DNA of 64,000 bases from Azospirillum sp. (GCA_027486405.1 JAIXPD010000015.1:1-64000), one strand, 5' to 3'. Counted from the first letter of the stretch, positions 1 through 8,907 are shown. Notes: a model not told the origin generated them from the letters alone. Translations and numbers: made by a program.

Positions 1-246
1 CAGGGCAATCGCTTGAAGCATTGGGCACCCGACCAGAACAAGAATGGACACGGATTCCACGGATTTTTTCACGGATTTCGCGGAACCCGTCTCAGAGCCA
101 CTCTGTTTGCGATTGTGCGCCCCCCTCCTGACGGCATGCGGGAGGCCATTGGAGGCGAAAATCCGTGCAATCCATCCTTTTGTCCGTGACATCCGTGTCT
201 GTTCTTGCTTGCGTGACGATGACCGCTCGCTCAAGCGATTGCCCTG
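1..246 (+). repeat. Dispersed ~247-bp terminal-inverted-repeat element, copy 1
   Basis: The first 17 bases (CAGGGCAATCGCTTGAA) are matched in inverted orientation by TCAAGCGATTGCCCTG at 231-246. Inside, two blocks built from CACGGATTTCACGGAT-like motifs face each other (about 50-85 and 160-200), so the whole element can fold as one long imperfect hairpin. It has no coding potential that I believe. Three further copies lie at 10854, 15399 and 54681. It sits just after the 3' end of the IclR gene. The left end coincides with the window edge, so flanking target duplication cannot be judged. Confidence 0.85.
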
Positions 247-279
247 GGGAGACAGGCTGAGGGAGACAGGCTGACGGCG

Positions 280-1095
280 TCAGCCGTTGAACAGGGTGGC
301 GTCGATGCGGCGGACCATGGCGATCAGGCGCGGGGCGTAGTCCTCCTCCAACCGCACCGGATCGACCAGAAAGGCCGGTCCGCCGCAGTTGAAGGCCAAC
401 ACCTGCGAGCCGTCGCGCGGGACAAAGGGCACGCCGATGGCGTGAACCTCGCTTTTCCAGGCCCCGATGGAGCGGCAATAACCGCGCGTCCGGTAATCCT
501 CGATGGCCTGGGCAATCCCGTCCCGCACGGCGGGCCAGCGCTCGCCCTCATGCTCTTCCAGCTTGGCCATCAAGGGCGCGCGTTCGGCCTCCGGCAAGGC
601 GGCGAGATAGGCGCGGCCCATGCCGGTGGTGGACAGCTTGATGTGTGAACCGACGTCCAGCGACAGGGTGATCGGCCCGGCCCCCTTGCAGCATTCCAGA
701 TAGATCATGCTCAAGCGGTCGCGCCCGCCCAGCGCCACCGCCAAACCGGTCTGGTTGGCCAAATCCTGCATCAGCGGACGGGCCACCTGCCGGATCCCCA
801 TGCCCGACAAGCAGGCGTAGCCCAACCCCAGGACCGAGGTCCCCAGCCGGTATTTCCCGGTCATCGGGTCGTAAACCAGATAGCCCAGCTTGGCGAGCGT
901 GTAGCTCAGGCGCGAGATGGTCGGCTTGGGCAGGCCGGTGCGTTCGGCCAATTCCTGATTGCCCAGCGCCGTTTCGTTGCGGCGGAAGGCGCGCAGCAAC
1001 TCCAGCCCGCGCGCCAGCGCGGTGACGAATCGGGGGTCCTTTTCCTCGTCCACCGCCGGGTCATCGGCGACCAGAGCCTCGTCCCGTTTGCGCAT
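280..1095 (-). CDS. IclR-family transcriptional regulator
   Basis: A 271-residue protein with the IclR layout: an N-terminal winged helix-turn-helix (about residues 22-85, with the recognition helix in LPKPTISRLSYTL) and a C-terminal effector-binding domain (about 100-270, ending in the DPVRLEEDYAPRLIAMVRRID type tail). Length is normal for the family. These proteins usually bind small aromatic or carboxylic acids and control a neighbouring catabolic operon. The neighbour upstream on the same strand is a sigma-54 activator, so a role in hydroxybutyrate or ketone metabolism is possible but unproven. A palindrome of the IclR operator type lies 72-86 bp upstream of the start, suggesting autoregulation. 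The effector cannot be read from the sequence. Confidence 0.9.
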   Translation of the reverse strand: MRKRDEALVADDPAVDEEKDPRFVTALARGLELLRAFRRNETALGNQELAERTGLPKPTISRLSYTLAKLGYLVYDPMTGKYRLGTSVLGLGYACLSGMGIRQVARPLMQDLANQTGLAVALGGRDRLSMIYLECCKGAGPITLSLDVGSHIKLSTTGMGRAYLAALPEAERAPLMAKLEEHEGERWPAVRDGIAQAIEDYRTRGYCRSIGAWKSEVHAIGVPFVPRDGSQVLAFNCGGPAFLVDPVRLEEDYAPRLIAMVRRIDATLFNG

Positions 1096-1166
1096 GGCGT
1101 GACCTCAACCGGTTGAAGAATGACAGGAGCGTCATCCTTGCAGGGATCACGGCAAAGGTCAATTTT

Positions 1167-1181
1167 CGGAACAAATTTCCG
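1167..1181 (-). promoter_or_regulatory. Candidate IclR-type operator
   Basis: CGGAACAAATTTCCG is a palindrome with perfect 5-bp arms and a 5-bp centre, lying upstream of the IclR gene in the 111-bp gap before the sigma-54 regulator. GGAA-N-TTCC palindromes are typical of IclR-family operators. A second perfect palindrome, CAACCGGTTG, is at 1108-1117, almost at the start codon. Binding is inferred from symmetry and position only. Confidence 0.4.
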
Positions 1182-1206
1182 TTGATCGAAATTTGATGAC
1201 CGCGCC

Positions 1207-2628
1207 TTATTGCGCGGCCCCCAACCCCAACGAGACCATGCGTTCGTAGAGCGACGCGCGGGAGATGCCCAGCAGCTTGGCCGCGCGGGCCTTCACCCCG
1301 CCCGCCTCCTCCAACGCGGCGGCGATGGCGTGGCGTTCGGCGGCGCTCAACACCTCCGACAGCGGGCGCGCGCCCAACTGCGCCCCGGTCAGGGCGATGG
1401 CCCCGGCCGGGTGCATCGGCGCGCCGGGCAGAACGCTGCGGATGTGCGGGGCGGTCAGGATCGGCGCGTCGGTCAGCGCCACCACCCGTTCCAAGGTGTT
1501 GTACAGCTCGCGCACGTTGCCCGGCCAATCGTAATCGCGCAGGGCCTGCACGGCGGAATCGAGCAGTTCGCGCGGCGGGGTTCCCTGCTGGATCGCCAAT
1601 TGTTCAAGAATGCGGTCGGCGATGCTCTCGATGTCCTCCGGCCGGTCGCGCAGTGGCGGCAGGGTGATCGGGACCACGTTCAGCCGGTAATAGAGATCGG
1701 CGCGGAACTGCTTGTCGCGCACCAGCCCGATCAGGTCGCGGCTGGTCGCGGCGATGATGCGCACATCGACCCGGATGACCTTGTTGGAGCCGAGCGGTTC
1801 GATTTCCCGTTCCTGGAGCACGCGCAGCAGCTTGGCCTGCAACGGCAGCGACATGTCGCCGATTTCGTCCAGGAACAGGGTCCCGCCGTTGGCCAGTTGG
1901 AATTTGCCGTCGCGGTGGCGGCGGTCGGCCCCGGTGAAGGCCCCGGGGGCGACACCGAAGAACTCCGCCTCCAGCAGGGTTTCCGGAATGGCGGCGACGT
2001 TGACGCCGACAAAGGGGCGGTTGGCGCGCGGGCTGGCGTTGTGGATGGCCTGGGCCAGCAATTCCTTGCCGGTCCCGGTTTCGCCCAGCAACAGGACGGT
2101 GGAATCCATCTGCGCGGCACGGCGGCCCAGACGTTTGATTTCCCGAATGGATTCGCTGGTTCCCAGGAATTGGGAGAAGCTGTATTTGGCCCGGCGCTCG
2201 TGCGCCAGCTCCTGTTGCGCGCGGGCCAGCTCCTCTTGCAGCCGTTCGTATTTTTTCACCAAGGGCCGCAGATACTCCGCGCGGTCGAACAGCACGAAGC
2301 CGATCGCGCCGATCAGCGACCCATCGGCCCCGAACAGCGGCAAACGGGTGACGACGAAGGACCGGTCGCCGAACTCCATGATGTCCAGCGGCATCGGCTG
2401 GCCGGTTTCGATCACCCGGCGCAGCAGGCTTTTCGGGATGATGTCCTCCACCGGCTTGCCGCGCGGGTCGCCGGTGACGCGCAACAAGGTCTTGTACTTC
2501 TCGTCCATCCAGGCGATGCGGGCGTTGCGGTCCACCGTCACCGCGCCCACGCACATGCTTTCCAGATGTTCGAACAGGGAATGGACCGCGCGCTGCCGCA
2601 ACGCTTCGAAATCGACGATGTCGTCCAC
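1207..2628 (-). CDS. PAS-AAA+ sigma-54-dependent activator (likely of the 3-hydroxybutyrate genes)
   Basis: A 473-residue bacterial enhancer-binding protein. A PAS sensor fold occupies about residues 15-115, followed by a predicted coiled-coil linker (118-150), the AAA+ domain with Walker A GETGTGKE (182-189), the sigma-54 contact loop GAFTGA (229-234) and Walker B LFLDEIGD (251-258), and a Fis-type helix-turn-helix (about 440-470). There is no receiver domain, so it probably senses a ligand directly. The GTG at 2628 was chosen because GGGAGG lies 5 bases upstream; an in-frame ATG at 2721 would add 31 residues. It is downstream of bdhA on the same strand. The consensus sigma-54 promoter in front of the chemoreceptor-bdhA pair makes it the obvious activator of that operon (inference). 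Confidence 0.88.
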   Translation of the reverse strand: MDDIVDFEALRQRAVHSLFEHLESMCVGAVTVDRNARIAWMDEKYKTLLRVTGDPRGKPVEDIIPKSLLRRVIETGQPMPLDIMEFGDRSFVVTRLPLFGADGSLIGAIGFVLFDRAEYLRPLVKKYERLQEELARAQQELAHERRAKYSFSQFLGTSESIREIKRLGRRAAQMDSTVLLLGETGTGKELLAQAIHNASPRANRPFVGVNVAAIPETLLEAEFFGVAPGAFTGADRRHRDGKFQLANGGTLFLDEIGDMSLPLQAKLLRVLQEREIEPLGSNKVIRVDVRIIAATSRDLIGLVRDKQFRADLYYRLNVVPITLPPLRDRPEDIESIADRILEQLAIQQGTPPRELLDSAVQALRDYDWPGNVRELYNTLERVVALTDAPILTAPHIRSVLPGAPMHPAGAIALTGAQLGARPLSEVLSAAERHAIAAALEEAGGVKARAAKLLGISRASLYERMVSLGLGAAQ

Positions 2629-2958
2629 GCCAGCCTCCCAGATTGGACCGTTTATTGTTGCCGCGCCGCAGATGCTCGCTGCATCGCAGCGTATTTTCTC
2701 AACAATTTCAGTCGTCAACATAGTAGCCCATCCGTGAGAGCAAAGGGAAGACGCGCGCCTATGCACGGCACGCGGGCGTCACCCGCGAGCCAACCGCCGA
2801 CAACATCTTTGTCATTTCGCGCGTTTTGTTGATGTTTTGTGACGAATTTCGTCAAAACCACCAAACACAACCTTATGGAAAGAGAGGGTGTTGACGCCGA
2901 ACACGCCGTGGAGGGAGGAGGCCGACCGCCCAACGCCAACACCCGACCGGCCTTGCGG
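2629..2958. other. 330-bp gap with palindromes upstream of the sigma-54 activator
   Basis: No gene is seen here. On the minus strand it is the leader of the sigma-54 activator. It carries the palindrome TGACGAATTTCGTCA at 2840-2854, extended on both sides by GTTTTG/CAAAAC-like flanks, and a GCTGC-ATC-GCAGC stem near 2680. A weak sigma-70-like pair (TTGACG, then AATACG after 17 bases) reads toward the gene around 2690-2720. The palindrome could be an autoregulatory or enhancer site. Confidence 0.4.
2840..2854. promoter_or_regulatory. Palindromic site TGACGA-ATT-TCGTCA
   Basis: Perfect 6-bp arms around ATT, with additional flanking symmetry (GTTTTG before, CAAAAC after). It is about 210 bp upstream of the sigma-54 activator start and about 105 bp beyond the 3' end of bdhA. 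It looks like a protein-binding site rather than a terminator because there is no T-run after the stem. Candidate binding proteins are the activator itself or the IclR protein nearby. Confidence 0.45.
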
Positions 2959-3744
2959 TCACTGGGACGACCATCCTCCGTCCATCGTCACCGCCGATCC
3001 GGTCATCTGTTCCGCCGCGTCGGAGCACAGGAACACCGCCATGCCGCCGATCTGCTCCGGCGTGACGAACTCCTGCGACGGCTGCTTTTCACCGACCAGC
3101 CGCCGACCGGCCTCCTCGACGCTCACCCCCTTGGCGGCGGCCAGCGCGTCGATCTGCTGCTGCACCAGCGGCGTCAGCACCCAGCCGGGGCAGATCGCGT
3201 TGCAGGTCACGCCGCTGCCCGCCGTTTCCAGCGCCGTCACCTTGGTCAGGCCGACGACGCCGTGCTTGGCGGCGACGTAGGCGGCCTTGTTGACCGACCC
3301 GACCATGCCATGGACCGACGCGATGTTGATGATGCGGCCCCATCCGCGTTCGCGCATGGCGGGCAACGCCTGTTGCGTGCCGAAGAACACCGCCGACAAA
3401 TTGATGGCGATCACCGCGTTCCAGCGGTCGACGGGAAAATCCTCCACCGGGGCGACGTGCTGGATTCCAGCGTTGTTGACCAGGATGTCCACCCGGCCGA
3501 ACGCGTCGCGGGCGTCGGCGAACAGGCGGGCGACCTCGTCGGGCTTCGACAGGTCGGCCCCGTGATGGACCACCCGCACGCCGAATTCCGAGGCGATGGA
3601 CCCGCGCAGCCGCTCCACCTCCTCCGGCGCGCCAAAGCCGTTCAGGACCAGATCGGCCCCCGCCCCGGCCAGGGCGCGGGCGATGCCAAGGCCGATTCCG
3701 CTGGTCGATCCGGTGACGACCGCCGTCTTGCGCGACAGCATCAT
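2959..3744 (-). CDS. bdhA: D-3-hydroxybutyrate dehydrogenase (SDR family)
   Basis: A 261-residue short-chain dehydrogenase oxidising D-3-hydroxybutyrate to acetoacetate with NAD, the last step of polyhydroxybutyrate mobilisation. Visible landmarks are the nucleotide-binding TGSTSGIG (11-18), the [15 protein letters not shown] segment characteristic of bacterial hydroxybutyrate dehydrogenases, Ser143, and the catalytic Y156-xxx-K160. Length matches the family. Its ATG overlaps the stop codon of the upstream chemoreceptor (ATGA), so the two are translationally coupled. Transcription is expected from the sigma-54 promoter at 5336-5350. A generic SDR function is the alternative, but the family-specific segments make this assignment firm. 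Confidence 0.92.
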   Translation of the reverse strand: MMLSRKTAVVTGSTSGIGLGIARALAGAGADLVLNGFGAPEEVERLRGSIASEFGVRVVHHGADLSKPDEVARLFADARDAFGRVDILVNNAGIQHVAPVEDFPVDRWNAVIAINLSAVFFGTQQALPAMRERGWGRIINIASVHGMVGSVNKAAYVAAKHGVVGLTKVTALETAGSGVTCNAICPGWVLTPLVQQQIDALAAAKGVSVEEAGRRLVGEKQPSQEFVTPEQIGGMAVFLCSDAAEQMTGSAVTMDGGWSSQ

Positions 3745-5204
3745 GTGTCTTCACTCCCTGTGATGATTTTTGGGTGATGGTTTCTGGGTGGTGGGGCCGG
3801 TTCATGCCGGTAATTCAGGCGCACGGCCCCCCAATGGCGGCCCCGCACCAGAATCGGCACCGACACCTCCTTGATGGTGACGAAGCGTCCGCCGCCCATG
3901 TCGCGGCGGTAGGTTTGCAGGATGAAAGGTTTGCGGTTGCGCGCCGCCGCCAACCCGGCGCGGTCGTCGAAGATCCGGCGGTTGCGGCAATGGGCGGCGT
4001 TCCACACCGGGTCCGGCCCCTGCGGGTTGGCGTAGCGCTGGTTGTGGGTGGGCAGATAGCCGTTGCGGTCCACCGCCACGCAGGACGCGGTGCGCGGATC
4101 GGCGGCAAAGGCCGGTTCGAGGATGTCGGGAAAGGCGCGGTCGGTGAAATCGGTGAAGCGGGTTTTGAACTGCGGCGGGTTGCTGTGGGCGACCGGGGCG
4201 TAATCCTCGTCAAACAGATCGGCCTCGCCGATTTCACCGATGGCCAAACCGGCTTCCAGCCGGGTGGACAGTTGGATGGCGACCCGCTGCGCCCGCCGCA
4301 GGAACGGGCTGTCGGCGGTTTCCACCCCCAGATCCACCGTCGCCTCAATCAGGCTCTCGCCCAGGCTCAACAGCCCGGCCACCTGATCGCGCGCGCCCGC
4401 CACATCGGCGCTGGACGACGCGATGTCAGCGGCGATCAAAGCCATGCGGCCTTCCATGTCGCGGCACTGGTCGTGGATGGTCACGGCCTCACCGTCGATG
4501 CGCCGGGCTTCATCCCCGACCACATCCATCACGGTGGACACGGCGGCGAAGACCCCGGCGATGGCGTCGGTCCCGCCGCGCACGGCGGCGGCGCGCTCCA
4601 CCCCCTGCGCCCCGTGATCGAGCAGGCGGCGCGCCCGCTCGTCCAGAATCCGCAAGGTGCGCTCGATCCCCACCGTCGCCTCGGCGGTCTTGCGCGACAG
4701 GGCCTTGACCTCGGTGGCGACCACGGCGAAGCCGCGCCCGGCCTCCCCCGCGCGGGCGGCCTCGATGGTGGCGTTCAGCGCCAGCAGGTTGGTTTGGCGG
4801 GCGATCGCGTTGATCTCCCGCGCCACCGCGCCAACGCTTTTCATCACCTCGCGCAACTCGTGCAACTCGCCGTCGATGGTCCCGACGGTGGCGAGCAGCG
4901 CGCCTATCGAGGCGATGGCCTGATCCAGCGTGGCGCGCGACTCGTCCACCCGCCCGCGCGCCGTCGCCACCGTGTCGCAGGTGGCGCGGGCCGAGGCGGC
5001 GATCCGTTTCCCCGCCTGCGCCATGGCGACGGAGGTCTGGTGCAACCCGCCCAGGGTGGTGGTCCCACGGTCCATCCGGCCGCTGATGTCCTCGATCCGG
5101 CCGGAGATTTCGGCGATGCCGACGGACATCCCGCCCGCCGCCTCGGCGATGCGGTCGAGATGGCCGGTGTGAAGCGATGCGGCGGTGACGCTGGAACCAT
5201 CCAT
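3741..5204 (-). CDS. Soluble methyl-accepting chemotaxis protein with C-terminal sensory domain
   Basis: A 487-residue chemoreceptor with no membrane segment. The coiled-coil signalling domain is N-terminal, with the conserved hairpin tip [33 protein letters not shown] type sequence at about residues 130-165. The last about 150 residues form a globular domain (from about 330) containing [14 protein letters not shown] and [11 protein letters not shown], which resembles Cache/PAS-like sensor modules attached C-terminally in alphaproteobacterial receptors. The topology is the reverse of the usual membrane receptor, so it should sense a cytoplasmic signal. Its stop overlaps the bdhA start by 4 bp and a consensus sigma-54 promoter is about 120 bp upstream. 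The ATG at 5204 has GGAGG about 10 bases upstream. Confidence 0.88.
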   Translation of the reverse strand: MDGSSVTAASLHTGHLDRIAEAAGGMSVGIAEISGRIEDISGRMDRGTTTLGGLHQTSVAMAQAGKRIAASARATCDTVATARGRVDESRATLDQAIASIGALLATVGTIDGELHELREVMKSVGAVAREINAIARQTNLLALNATIEAARAGEAGRGFAVVATEVKALSRKTAEATVGIERTLRILDERARRLLDHGAQGVERAAAVRGGTDAIAGVFAAVSTVMDVVGDEARRIDGEAVTIHDQCRDMEGRMALIAADIASSSADVAGARDQVAGLLSLGESLIEATVDLGVETADSPFLRRAQRVAIQLSTRLEAGLAIGEIGEADLFDEDYAPVAHSNPPQFKTRFTDFTDRAFPDILEPAFAADPRTASCVAVDRNGYLPTHNQRYANPQGPDPVWNAAHCRNRRIFDDRAGLAAARNRKPFILQTYRRDMGGGRFVTIKEVSVPILVRGRHWGAVRLNYRHEPAPPPRNHHPKIITGSEDT

Positions 5205-5335
5205 GATGTTGCTGTCCTCCCTCGTCGCGCGGCGTTGAGGTCTCGATCAAGGAGATGGGGGGAGAGACCTGTCGGCCCGGATTGGCGTCTGTTGACGAAA
5301 CGGCGTGGATTTGCCGGATGTTTTCCTCAACTTGC

Positions 5336-5350
5336 GCAAATCACGTGCCA
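5336..5350 (-). promoter_or_regulatory. Consensus sigma-54 (-24/-12) promoter of the chemoreceptor-bdhA operon
   Basis: On the minus strand the sequence reads TGGCACG-TGAT-TTGC, an exact match to the RpoN consensus TGGCACG-N4-TTGC. The expected start is about 12 bp downstream, near 5325, giving a leader of about 120 nt to the chemoreceptor ATG at 5204. A sigma-54 activator gene lies immediately after bdhA on the same strand. Together these make a self-contained RpoN-controlled unit. Confidence 0.8.
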
Positions 5351-5498
5351 GCCGGACGGGGCGTTGTGAAAAATCGGCAACACGCGGAAATGATTGGATA
5401 AGATTTCAGGGCCAGACAGACGGAAAAAGACCCGCTTTGTTGTCTGCGTCCACAACCCTGGACGGGGCGTCGCCATCGCGGACAACGCCCCGCCCGGC

Positions 5499-6500
5499 TC
5501 AGGCCTTGCGCCCGGGCAGACGCGCCAGGATTTCGCCGACGATGCCGCGCCGGAACAGCAGCACGCAGACGACGAAGATCGCGCCGATGACCACCGGAAC
5601 CGGCAGGCTGGTGGCGGCCAGATAGCTTTCCAGCGTCACCACCAGACCGGCCCCAACCACCGGGCCGACCAGCGTGCCCATGCCGCCCAGCAGCGTCATC
5701 AGCACCACCTCGCCCGACATCTGCCACTGCACATCGGTCAGGGAGGCCAATTGGAAGACCAGCGCCTTGGTCCCACCCGCCAAGCCGGCGAGGCTGGCCG
5801 ACAGGACGAAGGCCAACAGCTTGTACCGCTCCGTCCGGTAGCCCAGCGAGATGGCGCGCGGTTCGTTCTCGCGGATCGCCTTCAACACCTGTCCGAAGGG
5901 CGAATGCACGGCGCGCCAGATCAGGGCAAAACCGAAGACGAAGACGGCCAACACCGCGTAATACATGGTCAGCGGCTGGGTCAGATCGAAGACACCGAAC
6001 AGGACGCCGCGCGGCACGCCCTGGATGCCATCCTCCCCGCCGGTGAATTTCAGTTGCAGGGCCATGAAGAAGACCATCTGCGACAGGGCCAGCGTGATCA
6101 TGGCGAAATAGATGCCCTGGCGGCGGATGGCGATGGCCCCGAACAGAACCCCCAACAGCGCCGCCGCCGCCGTGCCCAGCAGCAGCCCCAGTTCCGGCGG
6201 CAGGCCCCAGACCTTCACCGCGTGGGCGGTGACGTAGGCGGCCCCGCCGAAAAAGGCGGCGTGACCAAAGCTGAGCAGACCGGCGAAGCCGATCAACAGG
6301 TTGAAGGCGCAAGCGAACAGCGCGAAGCACAGCACCTTCATCACGAAGACGGGATACAGCGCGAAGGGCGCGAGTGCGGCGATGGTCAGCCCGACGACAA
6401 ACAGCAGGGCGGTGCGGGCGGTTCCGGCGTCCGGGCCGCGCAGGGTGGCGGTGGCGGTGGCGGTGGCGGTGGCGGCGGTGGCTTGGCTGGCGGCGGTCAT
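5499..6500 (-). CDS. livM: Branched-chain amino-acid ABC transporter permease (LivM type)
   Basis: A 333-residue polytopic inner-membrane protein of the LivM family, forming half of the translocation channel with LivH. It shows the family segments NLLIGFAGLLSFGHAAFFGGAAY (about 88-110) and AIRENEPRAISLGY (the EAA-type cytoplasmic loop, about 235). An odd N-terminal extension contains five Ala-Thr pairs encoded by five perfect GGTGGC/GCCACC hexamers (6444-6473). It is last in the livK-livH-livM cluster, starting 6 bp after livH. Substrate is probably branched-chain or other hydrophobic amino acids; the exact ligand is unknown. Confidence 0.9.
   Translation of the reverse strand: MTAASQATAATATATATATLRGPDAGTARTALLFVVGLTIAALAPFALYPVFVMKVLCFALFACAFNLLIGFAGLLSFGHAAFFGGAAYVTAHAVKVWGLPPELGLLLGTAAAALLGVLFGAIAIRRQGIYFAMITLALSQMVFFMALQLKFTGGEDGIQGVPRGVLFGVFDLTQPLTMYYAVLAVFVFGFALIWRAVHSPFGQVLKAIRENEPRAISLGYRTERYKLLAFVLSASLAGLAGGTKALVFQLASLTDVQWQMSGEVVLMTLLGGMGTLVGPVVGAGLVVTLESYLAATSLPVPVVIGAIFVVCVLLFRRGIVGEILARLPGRKA
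6444..6473. repeat. Hexanucleotide tandem repeat (GGTGGC)x5 inside livM
   Basis: Five perfect six-base units lie in the 5' part of livM and encode alternating Ala-Thr. Because the unit is a multiple of three, slippage would change only the length of a disordered N-terminal tail before the first membrane segment. Confidence 0.9.
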
Positions 6501-6506
6501 GGTGGA

Positions 6507-7394
6507 TCAGCGCTCCCGTCCAAAGAGGCCCGCAGGCTTGATGAGAAGAACAATCGCCATCACGACGAACACGACGATGTTGGAGGCTTCGGGGTAGACG
6601 ACCTTGGTCAGCCCCTCCATCAGCCCCAGCCCCAGGCCGGTGACGATGGCCCCCAAGATCGACCCCATGCCGCCGATCACCACCACGGCGAACACGATGA
6701 TGATGAGGTTGGATCCCATCAGCGGCGACACCTGATAGATCGGCGCGGCCAGCACCCCGGCCAACCCGGCCAGCGCCACACCGAACGCGTAGGTCAGCGA
6801 CACCATCACCGGCACGTTGATGCCAAAGGCCTGGACCAGCACCGGGTTTTCGGTGGCGGCGCGCAGATAGGCCCCCAGCCGGGTGCGTTCGATGGCGAAC
6901 CAAGTGCCGAAGCAGACGATCAGCGACGCCGCGACCACCCAGCCGCGATAGTTCGGCAGGAACATGAAGCCCAGATTCTGCCCGCCCTTCAGCAGATCGG
7001 GGATGGGGTAGGGCTGACCCGACACGCCGTACTGATGGCGGAACGCCCCTTCCAGAATCAGCGCCAGACCGAAGGTCAGCAGCAGGCCATAGAGATGGTC
7101 GAGCTTGTAGAGGCGCGACAGCATGGTCTTTTCCAGCGCCATGCCGACCAGCCCGACCACGGTCGGGGCCAGGAACAGCGCCCACCAATAGCCCAGCCCC
7201 AGATAATTCAGCAGCAGCCACGCCACAAAGGCACCCACCATGTAGAGCGCGCCATGGGCGAAATTGATGACGTTCAGCATTCCGAAAATCACCGCCAGCC
7301 CCAGGCTGAGCAGCGCGTAAAAGGACCCGTTGATCAGGCCCAGCAGCAATTGGCCAAACAGCACCTGGGGCGAGACCCCCAGCAGATCGAACAT
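6507..7394 (-). CDS. livH: Branched-chain amino-acid ABC transporter permease (LivH type)
   Basis: A 295-residue permease of the LivH family with the conserved start region LLLGLINGSFYALLSLGLAVIFGMLNVINFAHG (first membrane segments) and the cytoplasmic ERTRLGAYLRAATEN loop that contacts the ATPase. About eight hydrophobic segments are visible. I place the start at the ATG at 7394 because GGGGGAGGA lies 6 bases before it; the ATG at 7400 directly abuts that ribosome-binding site. It follows livK by 127 bp and precedes livM by 6 bp, so the three are one operon. Confidence 0.9.
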   Translation of the reverse strand: MFDLLGVSPQVLFGQLLLGLINGSFYALLSLGLAVIFGMLNVINFAHGALYMVGAFVAWLLLNYLGLGYWWALFLAPTVVGLVGMALEKTMLSRLYKLDHLYGLLLTFGLALILEGAFRHQYGVSGQPYPIPDLLKGGQNLGFMFLPNYRGWVVAASLIVCFGTWFAIERTRLGAYLRAATENPVLVQAFGINVPVMVSLTYAFGVALAGLAGVLAAPIYQVSPLMGSNLIIIVFAVVVIGGMGSILGAIVTGLGLGLMEGLTKVVYPEASNIVVFVVMAIVLLIKPAGLFGRER

Positions 7395-7521
7395 GGCCAT
7401 TCCTCCCCCGAATGTCGCGCCCGCGACCGCGCGCGTGGTGGTTTTGTCTGTGATGGGCGCGGCGGCCCCGCTCCCGTCCCGCCCAAGGGCGGAACCGGGC
7501 CGGGCCACCGCGCCCCGCCCG

Positions 7522-8724
7522 TCACTTCACCAGCGGGCAGCCGCTCAGGGCCGGGTCGAGGAAGGCGGTTTCGGCCGGGATGGTCTTCACCACGTCGTAG
7601 TAATCCCACGGGCCTTTCGACTGGCCGGGGGCCTTGACGCGGACCAGATACATGTCATGGAACATGCGGCCGTTGGCGGCGATCTTGCCCTTCTTGGCGA
7701 ACATATCCTCGACCGGCAATTCGCGCATCTTGGCGGCGACCTTGTCGGGATCGTCGGTCTTGGCGGCGTCCACCGCCTTCAGGTAATGGCGCACGGCGGA
7801 ATAGACACCGGCCTGGACCATGGTCGGCTTCTTCCCGGCCTTGGCCTCGAATTTCTTCGACCAGTCGCGGGTCTGGTCGTCCAGGTTCCAGTAAAAGCCC
7901 TCGGTGAACATCAGCCCCTGCGCGGCGGGCAGACCCAGCGCGTGGATGTCGGTGATGAACAGCAGCAGCCCGGCCAGGCTCTGGCCGCTCTGGGTGATGC
8001 CGAATTCGGCGGCCTGCTTGACCGCGTTGGTGGCGTCGGCCCCGGCGTTGGCAAAGCCGATGACGTCGGCCTTGGAGCCTTGCGCCTGCAACAGGAAGGA
8101 CGAGAAGTCCGCCGACCCCAGCGGATGGCGCACGCTGCCGACGATCTTGCCGCCCAGCTTGTTCACCATCTTGGTGGTTTCCTCCTCCAGCGACTGGCCA
8201 AAGGCGTAGTCGGCGGTGACGAAATACCAGTTCTTCTTGCCCTGCTCGTACAGCGCCCGGCCGGTCCCGGCGGCCATGGCGTAATTGTCATAGGCCCAAT
8301 GGAAGCCGTAGGGGCTGCATTGCGCGCCGGTCAGCGCGGTGGCACCGGGGCCGGACATCAGGAAAATCCGCTTCTTGTCGCGGGTGATGCCCTGCACCGC
8401 CAGTGCGGCGGCGGAGTTCGGCACGTCGGCGATGACGTCGACGTTGCCGGTGTCCACCCATTCGCGCGCCTTGCTGGCGGCGATGTCGGCCTTGTTCTGG
8501 TGGTCGGCGACGACGATTTCGATGGGGGCACCGGCGACCTTGCCGCCGAACTCCTCCGCCGCCATCCGCGCGGCGATGGCCGAGCCTTCCCCGGCGAGGT
8601 CGGCGTAGATGCCCGACCGGTCGTTCAGAACGCCGATGCGGATGACGTCGTTGGACATCTGGGCAAAGGCGGCCCCGCTGGTCAGGGTCAGCAGGGCGGT
8701 GCCGGCAAGAAGAAGGCTGCGCAT
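7522..8724 (-). CDS. livK: Periplasmic amino-acid-binding protein (LivK type)
   Basis: A 400-residue type-1 periplasmic binding protein. The N-terminus is a clear Sec signal peptide (MRSLLLAGTALLTLTSGAAFA, cleavage after about residue 21). The mature part has the family opening IRIGVLNDRSGIYADLAGEGS and a two-lobed layout. The ATG at 8724 was chosen because it begins the signal peptide and has GGGAGAGAG upstream. This sub-family (PBP1, with YTDA-like SADFSSFLLQAQ segment) is common in rhizobial and Azospirillum genomes and often binds aromatic or branched compounds, so the exact ligand is open. It lies between livF and livH, separated from livF by 218 bp. Confidence 0.9.
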   Translation of the reverse strand: MRSLLLAGTALLTLTSGAAFAQMSNDVIRIGVLNDRSGIYADLAGEGSAIAARMAAEEFGGKVAGAPIEIVVADHQNKADIAASKAREWVDTGNVDVIADVPNSAAALAVQGITRDKKRIFLMSGPGATALTGAQCSPYGFHWAYDNYAMAAGTGRALYEQGKKNWYFVTADYAFGQSLEEETTKMVNKLGGKIVGSVRHPLGSADFSSFLLQAQGSKADVIGFANAGADATNAVKQAAEFGITQSGQSLAGLLLFITDIHALGLPAAQGLMFTEGFYWNLDDQTRDWSKKFEAKAGKKPTMVQAGVYSAVRHYLKAVDAAKTDDPDKVAAKMRELPVEDMFAKKGKIAANGRMFHDMYLVRVKAPGQSKGPWDYYDVVKTIPAETAFLDPALSGCPLVK

Positions 8725-8880
8725 GATCGGTCTCTCTCCCTCGGGTGCGTTGTTGTGTGCGTTGGTTGGATGGTCAGGGTTGGATGGGTGCGTCCGTGCC
8801 CGGGCATGGCCGGGCGTTCGTGCGGTTTCATCCGCGCGAATTTTTAAAATCCAGTGTTCAGGCAAGCCGCCGGGGGTCGC

Positions 8881-8907
8881 CGTTTTCCCCGGATCACAGG
8901 GAAAACG
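8881..8907 (-). other. Stem-loop between livF and livK
   Basis: CGTTTTCCC (8881-8889) and GGGAAAACG (8899-8907) form a perfect 9-bp stem with a 9-base loop in the 218-bp gap after livF. No T-run follows on the minus strand, so it is not a classical terminator. It may protect the livGF mRNA end or mark the boundary between separately expressed livGF and livKHM. A weak promoter-like TTGCCT followed by a TTTTAAAAAT stretch is seen around 8840-8865. Confidence 0.5.

Noticed and set aside
1-246. Insertion sequence or transposase gene in the 247-bp repeat
   Set aside because: The element is too short for a transposase and its short open frames are not conserved between copies, which are present in both orientations with indels.
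5394-7637. A 747-codon open frame antisense to livM and livH
   Set aside because: It is a GC-rich shadow frame opposite real genes: its composition is dominated by Gln, Arg, Gly and His, it has no domains, and the opposite strand carries clear homologues.
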